From the NCBI RefSeq assembly GCF_002775205.1, contig NC_036455.1:4192501-4256500 (forward strand): DNA of 64,000 nucleotides, in the 5' to 3' direction. The notes beneath the pieces are model-generated. The model was not told the DNA's origin, did not search any database, and saw nothing but the letters and a program-made list of their open reading frames with translations. The stretch is from Xiphophorus maculatus. Taxonomy: Eukaryota > Chordata > Actinopteri > Cyprinodontiformes > Poeciliidae. The position numbers and the translations under genes are program-made. This document shows, one piece after another, positions 21,917-33,500 of this stretch. Numbering within the stretch: the first letter of the stretch is position 1; each line of letters opens with the position of its first letter.

Positions 21917-24581
21917 ATGAATTCATTGGGTAAATCTTCCAAATGGCCGTCTTATGACTCGCTTCCCTCCACCTCAAGCTTCCCCCCCAGCGAGGACGAG
22001 GCAGACATCTTCTCTGAGGGAGAAGGGGACGGTGTATTAAAAAGCTCCCTGAACTCAAAGTTTAATGGTGATCAATGTGAACTATACCCCGAAGAAGCAA
22101 AACATTTGTCTCCTGAAGCGGCTGCACTGAGGTCATCAACTCCAGGAGACTTGACCTTTGCTAAGAAAGTGAGCACAGTTTCACTAAAACAAGCTTTGTC
22201 CTTCTGGTGTTTCATTTTCATAACAAACGCGTCTGTCTATATTTTCAGTGTGCTGATTTGCACAGCTATATCCGCCCTTTGCTGCAGCTTCTACAGGGAT
22301 TAAAGACTGGACGGTTTGACAAAGGTTTGTGGATTAATTACACCAAATATTGCTGTGTAATAAACCAGCTTGTCTGACATTCTGATCTATGTTCATAGGC
22401 TTAACCAGCTTCCAGCAGAGTGTTGCCATAGACAGATTACAGCGGATTCTTGGGATCTTGCAGAAACCTGAAATGGGGTAAAAAAAAAAAAAAAAGTGCT
22501 TCTAAATTAAACAACTCCAGCAAATATGTCATTATTGCTATTACTAATAGTTTTGACATTGTTTTGTGTTGCAGTGAGAAATACCTCCAGAATCTGCTGC
22601 AGATAGAGATGCTGCTCAAAGTGTGGTTCCCTCAGGGGTCATTCAAGTCCAAAGATAAATCCAAGCAGACCAGCACTGCCTCACTCGCTTTACATCGGAA
22701 GAAAAATCAGCTCCACATGCCGGTCAAGGTGAGAATCAAATTACATTAATACAGCCTGGTGCCTTTAGAAATAATGGAAAAAGTTTACTGATGTTAAACA
22801 ACATTAGTAAACTTTTTCCAATGTTGACATTCTGTAAAATATTGTATTTGGTTTTCATATGATTGACTAAGTCTGTCACAATAAACCATAAATCAATTGA
22901 TCGCATGAGAAATTAAAAGGAGTGCTATAATTACCATTTGCATTCTTGTTTGTGTAGTTTGCTTAATTCTGGTCTTTAAAATAATTGAAAAGCTGCCATT
23001 TTGAAAAAATGTTGCAAATATTTGATAACCGGTATAACTTTTTTTATTTTACGAAAGTCCTTACTAGCAGCTTTGTTTGTCTGAGCTTTATTATTATTAT
23101 GGTTTGAAGGGCAATTTTATATACAGAGACTTCATAATCCATTTTATTTATTGTTTTGGTTATTTATTGTGGATATTTAAAATGTCTTAGAGGTTCTAAT
23201 GTTGTAAATTAAAGTTTATTCACCTCTAAGTGGGTGTAATGCCTTTATCATTACATTTGTTAAAAATGGTCAAAAATGACAATATTATCATTATTGCAAT
23301 AATTTCTCATCCTGACAGGCCTGTGACTGACCAACACAAAGTAATGAATAAATGCAAAGTAGATGCAAAATAATAAACAGTTTTTTAAACCAATGAAATT
23401 GAAAAATGTTGGCAAGTTTACCAGCTTTTCTCTGGTAACAAAATACATTTCAGTTCATGTCTTTCATGTCTGTAATTTCATCTGAGTATAAATCCAGATA
23501 TTCTTTTAAAGTAACTTTAGGGAATTATGAAGACCAACAACAATCATATCAATGATAAGGCTGTGGAGAAGCATGGTGAGGTTGCACAAAATAGACATTT
23601 GAGTAGTGGAGAATTAACACAACCCATCACTCTGAACACAACGTTCTCATACTGAAACATAGTGGTGGCAGTATCATGCTCCAAGGATGGGTTCCTTCTG
23701 CACAGCCAGGAAAGCCTCTTGGAGTTATTGGGGAAATGGGTGGAACTAAATAAAGGGTAATTTTGGAAGAAAATCTGCAAAAAATTGAAACTGGAGATGG
23801 TGTCTTTATCGTTCATAAAGACATGGTGGTGGCCGCAAATACAGATGTATGCCTAAAATCATGTATTCTGTATTTTGAAAACCATGTGTCTTTTTCTTTC
23901 AACTTTCTGATTATTCACAACTTTGTGGTGGTCTATTACAGAAAACAAAAATACATTCATGTTTGTAATTATAACTTTAAAATGTGAAAAGATATAAGGA
24001 GTATGAATACTTTATTGTCATTTTATATTAAGAACAGTTTATTAAACAGAGATCACCTTTAGGGGGAAACAAATTATGTTTACCTGTATCCCGTTCATAC
24101 ATCTGTTATCCGTGATGTGGTGTTTTTGTAATTCAAGCATGTTGTTACCTCCAAGACTTTTTTTTTACAGTAGCAACATTTGGTTCTATTTTTTCCTCTC
24201 CAGAAGAGAAAGCTGAGCTGGTCAGACCCCGATGTTGCTGACAGACTCCCGGCGAAGCAAAGCCACCGTCAACACAGTGAACACGAGAGGTGCCACGCTG
24301 CCGCTTCACTCGACACCGCTTCGACATGTCTTCCTCTATCTCCAGAAAATCAGATCACGTCAGAGGAGAAAACTGCTGACACAGAAGTGGATAACTGCTC
24401 AGCAGGGCAAAGGTTTACAGACAGCACTGGCCCTTTAAGCAGGGCTTATATATGCAGCAGGAGAGAAAGCGAGAACCCGAAGCTTACTGAAGTCTTTCTG
24501 CCCTCCTCGTGCCGCAGCCCAGCTACGCAGGACTGCTCGGTATCTTCAAGCAACAGCGTTCCTACGACTGACTCACCTTAA
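21917..24581 (+). CDS. ciart: Circadian-associated transcriptional repressor CIART (Chrono), five coding exons
   Basis: Coding exons: 21917-22168, 22249-22324, 22399-22477, 22575-22728, 24204-24581; all have GT-AG borders and the frame is kept throughout (252+76+79+154+378 nt, 312 residues). The ATG is the first codon of exon 2 (CCACAG|ATG). Residues 1-84 are Ser/Pro and acid-rich. The conserved core spans about residues 77-165: GDLTFAKKCADL, LLQGLKTGRFDKGLTSFQQS, VAIDRLQRILGILQKPEMGE and KYLQNLLQIEMLLKVWFP, diagnostic of CIART. The C-terminal exon is Ser/Thr-rich and shorter than in mammals (human protein 385 residues). The protein is a nuclear repressor that joins the clock's negative arm, acting on CLOCK-BMAL1 E-box genes. 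Exon 6 has a tandem acceptor (CAGAAG) that could remove one Lys. The order MRPS21-CIART-RPRD2 supports the assignment. Confidence 0.95.
22775..22820. repeat. Long hairpin close to a CIART 5' splice site
   Basis: A 21-base arm at 22775-22795 (starting TGGAAAAAGTTTACTG) is complementary to 22800-22820 with a single mismatch (G-T in RNA) and a 4-base AAAC loop. It starts 47 bases downstream of the exon 5 donor, inside the transcribed intron. Confidence 0.95.
22865..23320 (+). repeat. Dispersed repeat family R2 (copy)
   Basis: In CIART intron 5. Shares blocks with 36400-36770 and, inverted, with 46240-46690: GTCACAATAAACCATAAATC, GTTTGTGTAGTTTGCTTAAT, a GGGCAATTTT...CAGAGAC block, TTTTATTTATTGTTTTGGTT and a terminal AATTTCTCATCCTGACAGGCC read across 23300-23321. 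No open frame. Typical of old non-autonomous fish repeats. Confidence 0.65.
23325..24020 (+). mobile_element. Decayed Tc1-like element with internal deletions
   Basis: The left part (GACCAACACAAAGTAATGAA) and right part (GTGGTCTATTACAGAAAAC, then GGAGTATGAATACTTT) match the subterminal DNA of fish Tc1 elements. Between them the plus strand retains a transposase trace: CTGAAACATAGTGGTGGCAG and the following GTATCATGCT encode the KHSGGSIML-type block. Stops and gaps make it non-functional. It sits in the 1.5-kb last intron of CIART. Confidence 0.7.
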
Positions 24582-24780
24582 CTGGCTGAGGCTGACCTTG
24601 CTATCACATGGAGGTACCTCAGCTGGAGGGCGGACCGAATTACATAAGTATAAGGCTTGGCGTGAAGCCAGTCTGCCATGCCTGCAAGGCACATTAAACC
24701 AGAGGAGGTGGAGGAAGATACTTATTAACCCCCGACTCTCTGGGTTTCTTTTCCTAAAGTGACTGTGTTATATTATTTTT

Positions 24781-25142
24781 ATTAGAAGCTGTTGTTGTTT
24801 GCAGAAACGTAATGTTTTTCTATGAAACTAAGTTGAAGGAGCTTGGATTTTTTTTAATATATATATTTCTTGTGTGTTAAAGCCGTTTTTACTGTTTTTA
24901 TATTTTTTTCATATTATATGACAGCCTGAAAAGTAGCAGCACATCATTCCGAAAATAATACCAATAATGATTTTATTATTATTGTTATTATTTTAGAACT
25001 ACTGTTTGTAGGAAGGTGATGCTTTGTGGAGAACTGAGTTAAAATAGCTTAGAAATATTTGATATTTCTTGTGCAATAAAGCAGATTTTTACTGTTTTGT
25101 ACTTTTACATATTTTAAGGCAGCCCAAAAAGTAATGACAAAG
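24781..25142 (+). repeat. Diverged tandem duplication in the CIART 3'UTR
   Basis: Copy 1 (about 24781-24945) and copy 2 (about 24993-25142) share the order: CTGTT(G)TTTG, GAACTGAGTT/AAACTAAGTTG, AGCTT, ATATTTCTTGTG, AAAGC.G.TTTTTACTGTTTT, CATATT and GCAGCC/ACAGCC then AAAAGTA. The poly(A) signal occurs only in copy 2; copy 1 has GTTAAA at the equivalent place. Confidence 0.7.
25075..25080 (+). promoter_or_regulatory. Poly(A) signal of CIART
   Basis: AATAAA about 494 bases downstream of the CIART stop codon, within the second copy of the 3'UTR duplication. Confidence 0.65.
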
Positions 25143-25168
25143 GATTTAAAAAAAAAAAGATAATAAAA

Positions 25169-27250
25169 GTATTAGACGGGGGATAACACTGTCTAATACC
25201 ACATACCGTTAGTATTTTTTACTGTGTCCTGCAGTAGTTTAATGAGCCTCATTGCTGATTTCTGGCAAAAAAAAAAAAATTTTGCAGCTTCCTTGGATTT
25301 TTAAGAGAATTTTACTGCATTGATATTACATTTACAAGAAGACAAGTTCTCTTCATTCACATCGCCTTCAAAAGCTGATCTTTCTGACTATTTGACATAT
25401 AGTTTTCTTTAAGTGACTTGGAGACACTCCAAAATTGAAAAGGATCTTCCTTTGCCCATTTTCTGCTTCCAGCTACGATTAAGTTACTTTCCGATAGATT
25501 TTGTCATCTTGCTGACTTGCATTATCTCACACTGTCAAGCGTTTTTACAGATGAAACTAAATGATGTAGGAAAGACGTGCAACTTCTGCCAAGATGTGCC
25601 AAACAAAGACATTTTTGCATTTTCAAATTGTAAATGGCTTCTAATGATGTCACAAATATTTTTATTTATTTTATTTTTGTTTCTCCACTTACTATGAAAA
25701 GGAAAAGGGTTTATCTGCAAAAACACTTGAGCAAAAAAGAAAATAAATACTGAGCTGAATTTGATTCTGCATATTGTGCTATTTATCTTGTGAGTTGCCA
25801 CCTTTTGCTTTTATTGGAAATATGTTGCAGTGGAAATTTGTAGCAAACAACTTAACATATTTATGCCTTTGTGCATCTGAGTTTGTGTATCTGCACTTTG
25901 GATGAAAATGAGGAAATGTTACACGTCTGTGAACATCAACAAAGTTGTGAGATTATTTATAAAAGCATTACTTGATATTTTTAATTCCATCGGCTGGTTT
26001 GTGTTACACCTTAGAGGTACTTGTATTATAAACGTGTATCCTTGTGCAGGGAAACATTTGAAGAATAGTAGTATAATATATACTAAAACTAAGCATGATG
26101 CGGAAGTAAAAACCAACTGCTGTGCCTCATTTTGACGGATTTATCACTCTATTATTTCATAAAATTGGCAACACTCTTAAGTGCAATAAGAAATGTGGTA
26201 AAGATGAAAGGAACTGAACCATTTCCATTTATGAACTCATTGTTTTTACTCTTTTAAAAACATTTTAGTGAAATTTTATTCATGTTGCATGCCGTCTCTG
26301 ATGGTTTGTCATCGTCAGAGCCTTACATATAAACACAAATAACAGTGGAAATTATACTACAAAGAAAAATCAAGTGCATAATTTTATAAATAATAAAAAA
26401 AAACATGTCACTGCAAACCAGATGTGCTTTTTGTGCAGGTGTTTCTCAGGCTTCATCATTTTTTATAATTCAATGTTACTTCATGTAGAAACAGTAAGCA
26501 CAAGGCAGAGAACAAAATGTGTACAATGAAACTTAGTGTTTTTGTTGTTAAACTATAATATATGACTATATTTGTGAAATAAGACAAAAGTTCTCTCTTT
26601 GCAGTTGTATGTTTTTAAAAAAGTCCAGTTGTTTTTTTGTAGAGGCCATTTCTTTGTTTTTTGTAAATCATATTGTCCTTACTGGCGAGTGCTTGAAAAA
26701 TCTTTTTGGATATTAAAAGACTGAAATGATTTATCAACTCCATTTTCTGGTTAAGAGTTTTTAATGAAACACCATGGATTGCAAGATTATTTATACACTC
26801 TGAAGTTTTCCACATTACAGAAACAGACTTTAGTTTCAACACAAAATAATACATTTGAAGTTGAAGGAATGTGGTATATGGGCTTAAATCTTTTCTAGTA
26901 ATAAAAATAAAAAGAGTTGGCTGTTCATTTGTTTTCTGCTCTCTTCATCGCTCAATAGCTTGTTGATGTTATTGCTGAAACTCCTTACGTATTTCAGCTA
27001 CACTCCCGACTTGTTCCCGTAAAGCAGAAGAAAAACATTGGTTGCGATGTCCGTTTTCCAAACTCATATCTATGCGTGAAGCGTCTAAAACTACTTTGAA
27101 ATGTATATATTTTAGCACCATTGCAAAAAATAAAGACATTAGGCATGATTTAGGCATTTTACATGGTACTATTTTGGCGCAGAAAAAGAAAAAATAGTCC
27201 TGCGTTATAAATAAAACGCAGGAGGTGGGGCTCCATATTTCATATTACAT
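25169..27250. other. CIART-RPRD2 intergenic DNA
   Basis: Starts with a hairpin GTATTAGAC (25169-25177) / GTCTAATAC (25191-25199). No exon recognised; the listed short frames lack splice context. The right end becomes less AT-rich at 27200-27580, the probable RPRD2 promoter. Confidence 0.45.
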
Positions 27251-27256
27251 TCCTAT

Positions 27257-27273
27257 ACACCAGGGGGCGCTAC
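27257..27273 (+). promoter_or_regulatory. CTCF-like motif at the RPRD2 promoter
   Basis: CACCAGGGGGCGCTAC matches the CTCF core (AGGGGGCGC, followed by TA) almost perfectly. It lies about 320 bases upstream of the RPRD2 start codon. Confidence 0.6.
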
Positions 27274-27583
27274 AGGCACAGCGTGTTTCGGAAATGTTCG
27301 ACCGCGTACCAGGATGTCACAAGGCGCTAAGTTTTAACCATAAATGTTAAATGATTTGACAAATTATCTCTGGGAAAGAATCTCACTTTGGATAACTTTT
27401 AAACGGGAAAAGAGGATTAAAAAGAACTAAGCCGAATTTTAATTTTGTATGAAATTACAGCAGGAGGCTGCCGAGCGGCTTTTGAACGCGATGCTGTTTG
27501 TGTAAGGTTGAGCTAGCATGCTAAGCTAAGCGCTAGCCCAAGCTAAGTTAATGTTGGAGTGATAGAGATTGGCTTCTGTGGAC

Positions 27584-30500
27584 ATGGCAGCGGGAACAGG
27601 AGGATCCTTGGAAGCCTCGCTGGACAAGCGGTTCAGAGGTCTGAGCAACACGATGGACTCCATCCAGGGACTGTCAACATGGTGCATAGACAACAAGAAG
27701 TACCACAGCCTCATTGTGCGCCAGTGGATGAAGTGTTTGAGGAAATGTGAGTAGCTTTACCACCTACCTGAAGCCCACTTTACCTGATCGGAACTAGTTT
27801 TATTAATGTAACGATTGCAATGTGTAAAGGTTAGGCTGAAGTTTGCATCTGCTTTTAGGTTTACTTCAGGAAATGGCTATTTTACCGCTTTTAAAGAGTT
27901 ACTAGCATTCGTCAGTTCTTGTTTAAAGTCCAAGTTACTTACACTAGGTTTCTACAGTGTCGAACTTCATTAGGTTTTTTTTTCTGGTCAGAATCACTTT
28001 GAAAGGAGAAAATGCATAAGGCAAGTTGATTTTCAATAACAAGGCAATTTAAATTGCTTTACAAGATGTAAACAAAACATCCGACAAACAAGCAAAAACA
28101 TTACACTGCAGTGATATAACGGGAAAGTTGGAATAGAGACTAAAATAAATGATGTTCCATCTATTATTAAGGCAACATCATCAACCAAATGAGTTTTTAG
28201 CCTTGATTTAGAAGAACTCGGTGTTTCAACAGTTTTGCAGTTTTCTGGAAGTCTATTCCAGATTAGTGGAGGATAGAAACTGAATGCTGCTTCTCCATGT
28301 TTGTTTCTGATCTTGGAGATGCAAAGCAGACCAGAACCAGAAGACTTGAGTTTCTGGAAGCTGACAACAGCAGGTCTTTAATGTGTTTTGGCGCTAAGCC
28401 AGTCAGAGATTTATAAATAACTGTATTTAAAAAATTTTGTCTTTGAGACCAAACTGTAAGAGGTGTACAGAAAGGATTTGTCTAATTGTTGACCAACTTA
28501 CCTGTTTGTCCATCCATCTTTCCATCCACTAATCCATTTTTCCATCTATCCACTCCTCACCTCATCGGGACAGTGTCCAGTTCCTGTCACATTACTAGAA
28601 AGAAGGAAAGTTTAGACACTTATTCTCTTATTTATACATCTGTCCTGTGAACTTTTTCCACTTTTGCCCAGCATTACTTGGCGGTTTAGATAATCTCTGG
28701 GATGATCTAATCCAAACCTCCAAAGCCACTATGACGTGAGGATTTTTGAAAATAAATCATCCATGTAAAAAATGTGTACAGCCAGACTGTGCGCTAGTGG
28801 TGAGAACCAGGTTGCACCGCTCTAATCCATAAAAATGTAATGTGAATTTTCCTTAGAGTGCATATAGTGTGTTTCATGCAAGGCTTTGCAAATGTTTTAA
28901 ATTATGTCTAATAATTTAAAATCTCAGGATGTCTTCTGGAGTAGCTCTATGTAAGAGGGTGTACACAAAACAATTGTATGTTTTGGACAATTATTACTTG
29001 CAACTTGCTACAACAACACAGATTGTTCCAATTTCCAAGCAGAAATTTTAAAGATCCATTTTGCTTCTTTATGATGTGCTGAAATGTTTACTATAATTTC
29101 GGAAGATGAGGTTTATTGAGTTTGTTATTGTTATTATCTTTTACTACGGGGTTGTTAAATGGTTTTCTGATTGATGAGTTTATTATTATTGATGAGTTGT
29201 GAAGTGAACCATTGTTGATTTTTTTTTGAGGAAGACCTTTTTAGTGGTAGTATGTTGGGACTCTCTGGTTGCTTTTACAGCATAAACATTTTAAAATCAG
29301 GTTGGTTTTGTTGGAGCTTTTGAAAATAGTTTTGACAAGAACAATTCATTTGGGTTTTGTATAATTAGGAGTCAGTGCACGACTTACATTTTAAAACCAA
29401 ACTGTTTAAAGTGCTGCTTGATGGCTTAGGTTTTTCAAATCATTCATTTCTTCCCAATGTATGATTATCAATGAATATTGGTTTCATTTAGTCACTCAGT
29501 TGTTTCTGTAAAGCACACATTTGTCTTTAGTTGAGGAGTCAAGTTATAGTTAATTATTGGCTATGTTTTAGTAACACACTGATTGATTGGCCAAAGATCA
29601 GAATTGAACAATTTTTCCTTGTTTGACTCTGACCGTTTTCAGGATGTGAAAAACTGTAATAATTTTTTTTTTTTCCATTAGAGTTTGTTGGACTTTTCCT
29701 CTCTTTATGTTCAAATGTGATAACAGATTTTAGTAAAAGTTGTAAAAGCTTTCAGAGAGTAGAGAGGACATTTTGATGATAAAAGCAACAGCGGGGAAAT
29801 ATTGCTCGATGGTAACCATCACTTACTAAAAACAAACATATCCTCTCATTTTCTAGGACATTTTCACTCAAATGTCCCTGAAAAGTAGGGACATTTGAGT
29901 GAATGGAAAAGGATAAATTCCCATTAACCTGTCAAGATGCTTTTTAATGTGAAAGTGGTCAATTATGATTCTATAAAGCTACTGACTGGTGAGGTTATTT
30001 TAGTAAGCGAGACTGTAAGATGATAAATACTTTCAAAAGATGAATAAGTTTCAGGAAATGGCTTTTTGATAAAGTTTGTTAAGTTGAGGGATAGCAGAAT
30101 GCAAAGCAATGCATTCAGAATGCATTGCAGAATGCAATGCATAGCAATTACAGATTACACTAAATTAGTCATTGATTTATCATACTTAGGCTAAAAAAGA
30201 AAAAAAATTCTGTCCGTAAAATACATTCTGTGGCTTTATATTGCTGCTTTTTACTTGTTTTTATTCTTTCTATATTGTACAATTTATCCACAAATTATAA
30301 ACTCCTGTTTGAAAAGAGAAAAACTTTCCATCTCCTGGAAATCCTAATTATCTGTGTCCACACAAGTATCATTTCTATCTGTTGAAAAAGAAGTGTACAT
30401 ACGATAATTAAAACATCATTTAAATGAAAAGTCTTTTTCAGGTCTGAAAGGGAGTTGTATCATCTGGTCTGGTTAATGGCTAAAGTGAATACAAAACCTT

Positions 30501-33500
30501 TGCAAAACACTTTTAAAATCTCGGGGTTTTTATGACGTGAAAAACTAAGACCACAATAAATAATTTCCTGGCTTTTTCTACCTCTGATTCAACATTTATC
30601 TGGTGTAGCTCATTTGAAAGCAGAGAAAAGCATAAAAAAGCTGCAATAACACAATATTATTTTTGAATTAGTGATTTCATGTTGATCTAAAGTTATCTTT
30701 ACCAACATGTTTCCTCTCACTGGAAGTTATTTTTTGTAGCTCTCCAGTCAGAGTCAGAGCTAAAGATTAGGGTGATGACAAGGAGGCTTTCACCAAAGAT
30801 AAAGTAAAAATAAAAAATGCAATAAAACTGGTCAACATTTAGAAGCAGGGCCTGATTTCTCTAATCCCAATAATTTTTTTTCCCATTGATTCTTTTTTTC
30901 TTGTTTTTTGTTTTATCATTTGTGATAATACTACTGTAAAAAAGTAGTTTGGTCTAGTTTCTAGTACAAATAACTTAGTAAACTTGAAATGAGACACAAC
31001 TAATTAAAAATAAACGTTTTAGAAAGATATAGAGGCTTGTTTTACATCAATAATTCCTTAATATTGGTGAAAAAGTATTTGTTCCATTGGCAGATTGTTT
31101 CACCTATAACAAGACATTTATAATTTATCTGCCAATAGAACAAGTACTGTTTCATCAATACTAAGGAATTATTTACTTTTTAGCTTCTGTATATTGCTAA
31201 AATGCTACTTTTAAGTTAGTTTGTCTTATTTTAAGTGCAATAAAACATTTGTACTAGAAACTAGACCAAAAGTAAGATTTTATGTTTTTGGTGTGTGAAA
31301 TATACTTCTGTGTAAACGATAAGCAAACAAAAACAAAGAAGTGCCCTCTTCGTCTGCATGGATTTGATCATCTTCTGCCTCTACCTTTTTGATAAATGAA
31401 ATGAAAGGCCTCCAAATGTTTCTAATTTGTCCATCTCGCCCTTCAATAAGTATGCAATCCTTTGCAGTGATGTCATTTGTAATTGCCATTGATTTACTGT
31501 TCCTCTGTGGGACTTCCTGCAGTGCAGTGATATACGTCAATCAGTATCACTGGATCCAACAGTATCTGTTCATCTTTTGTGTAATTGTGAATCCGAGATA
31601 AAGCCCAAACAGAAGCTCCTTAAGGTCCATAATGACGGGTTTAGTAGTATTTTTTCCAATCACCACTTTGACCTTTTCCCAAAACAGCATTGTTTTTTTT
31701 TGTTTTTTTTTCACAGAACCACGTGCAATCTACTAATGTACCTCTGATTTACACTTTTTGGGCTCACATCATAGCATCACCATTATATTTATATCTACCA
31801 CTGTTTTATAAATGCACATTAACCATTTAAACAATGTGGCTTAAAAAAAAAAAATCCAATTTGTCAAACGTTTTATACCAAATTTGATTTCCAATTTTAA
31901 CGTCTTTTTTCTGCCTCATTTCTTTCCTTTAAAAAAAATTACAAATGACAGAAAATATCTTTAAAAAAGTCGGCCTGAATTCAGAGTCAAAATAAACAGA
32001 AGCTGTTAAATATTCTTGTCAAACAAGATCAAGTTGGACTTTGATGTTGGGTGTGCTAACATCAGTCTGAATTATGAAAATCCAAGGAGTACATTGGTGG
32101 ACAAAAAAAAAATCCAGATTTTTCCAAACATTAAATCTTGAAAAAGAGAAGGTTTAATTGATTTATCGCCCAGCTCTAATTTAAACTGTATAAATTGAAA
32201 CTTAGGATATTACTAGTTTATAAAAATCTGAAATTAAACCCTTTATCAGAATTTTCCCAAACATTATTTTGACAGCCCTGCGACAGACTGGCGACCTGTC
32301 CAGGGTGTAACCCGCCTCTGACCCGGAACGTTAGCTGGAGATAGACACCAGCACCTCCCGACCCCTCAAGGGACAAGGGAGGTAGAAAATGGACGGATGG
32401 ATTATTTTGACAGCTGATTGTTTTGTCTCATAGCTATAAGCTTCTCATTTTGATGCATCTAAAAAATAATTTATATTCAGATAAAATTTATTTTGAAGCT
32501 CTTGGGACCTCATTAGAACGCCTGAGTCAAGTAGATAAAGATCTTGAGGTTTTTTTTATTATTATTATACAATAGTTTTAAGGGTTGATTATTGTTTTCA
32601 ATTAATTAGAAAAAAAAAGAAGTTTTTTTCCACAGTTGACACATTTTACATTGTTTATCTTTATTTCTAATTTATAGCTACATGTAACATTTGGTGGTTT
32701 AAACGTTCCTGTAAATTATTGGTTTTATTACATTTTTTTGTCCCTTTTTTTTCAAATGTATTTGTTTTTTATTTAATTTGTGCAGCTGACATGTCAGAGT
32801 TACAAGTGCAGATATCCACTTTATTAAACGGTCTTTTGGTGTAACCAGAGCTGAGTTTTCATGACATCCATCATGTTTTAAAGGGAAGTGAAGACATTAT
32901 GGTTGAATTATCTGGTGATTTGCTCCCTTTGGTTACATCCTGAGCTTACTGTTGGACCTTGTAGTTTGTGGTTGCTGTTCTGTGAGTGCAGTCACTATTT
33001 CTACTAGCAAACATATGTTTTGATCTGTCTTTTTGAGTCATTTAATTGCTGGATTTTCTGCTTTTTTGCATCAAAACACAAAAGTGTGGCTACAGGACAA
33101 CAATTTGTAGTTTCAAGCTTGATTATGCTTTATATTACTGTAGAAAACTCAGTTACCCTTTAGGCCTCTCAGTAAAAAAAGACTTTAAACTTTAGAAACT
33201 GTGACAGAATATTTGAATGCATTAAAACTTTTTAAAAAACTTCTTATTCCTGAATGCCTAGTCATAACGTTTTAACCAAATATGTGTTCTGATTTTTTTC
33301 TGTGCATGAAACTGGTGAAGAAATAATGAATTTTAAACTCTATTTGAAAAATATCATGTCCATCTTAAACCTTATGGCTTTTATGCTGTTTGTGGCAACG
33401 TTACCACTTTTCTGCAAACTGTTGAGTTTGGATTTATATAACTTTGTAATTTAAAGTTCTGATGAAAGTAATCATTGGAAAAATAAATTCTCAGTTTAAA

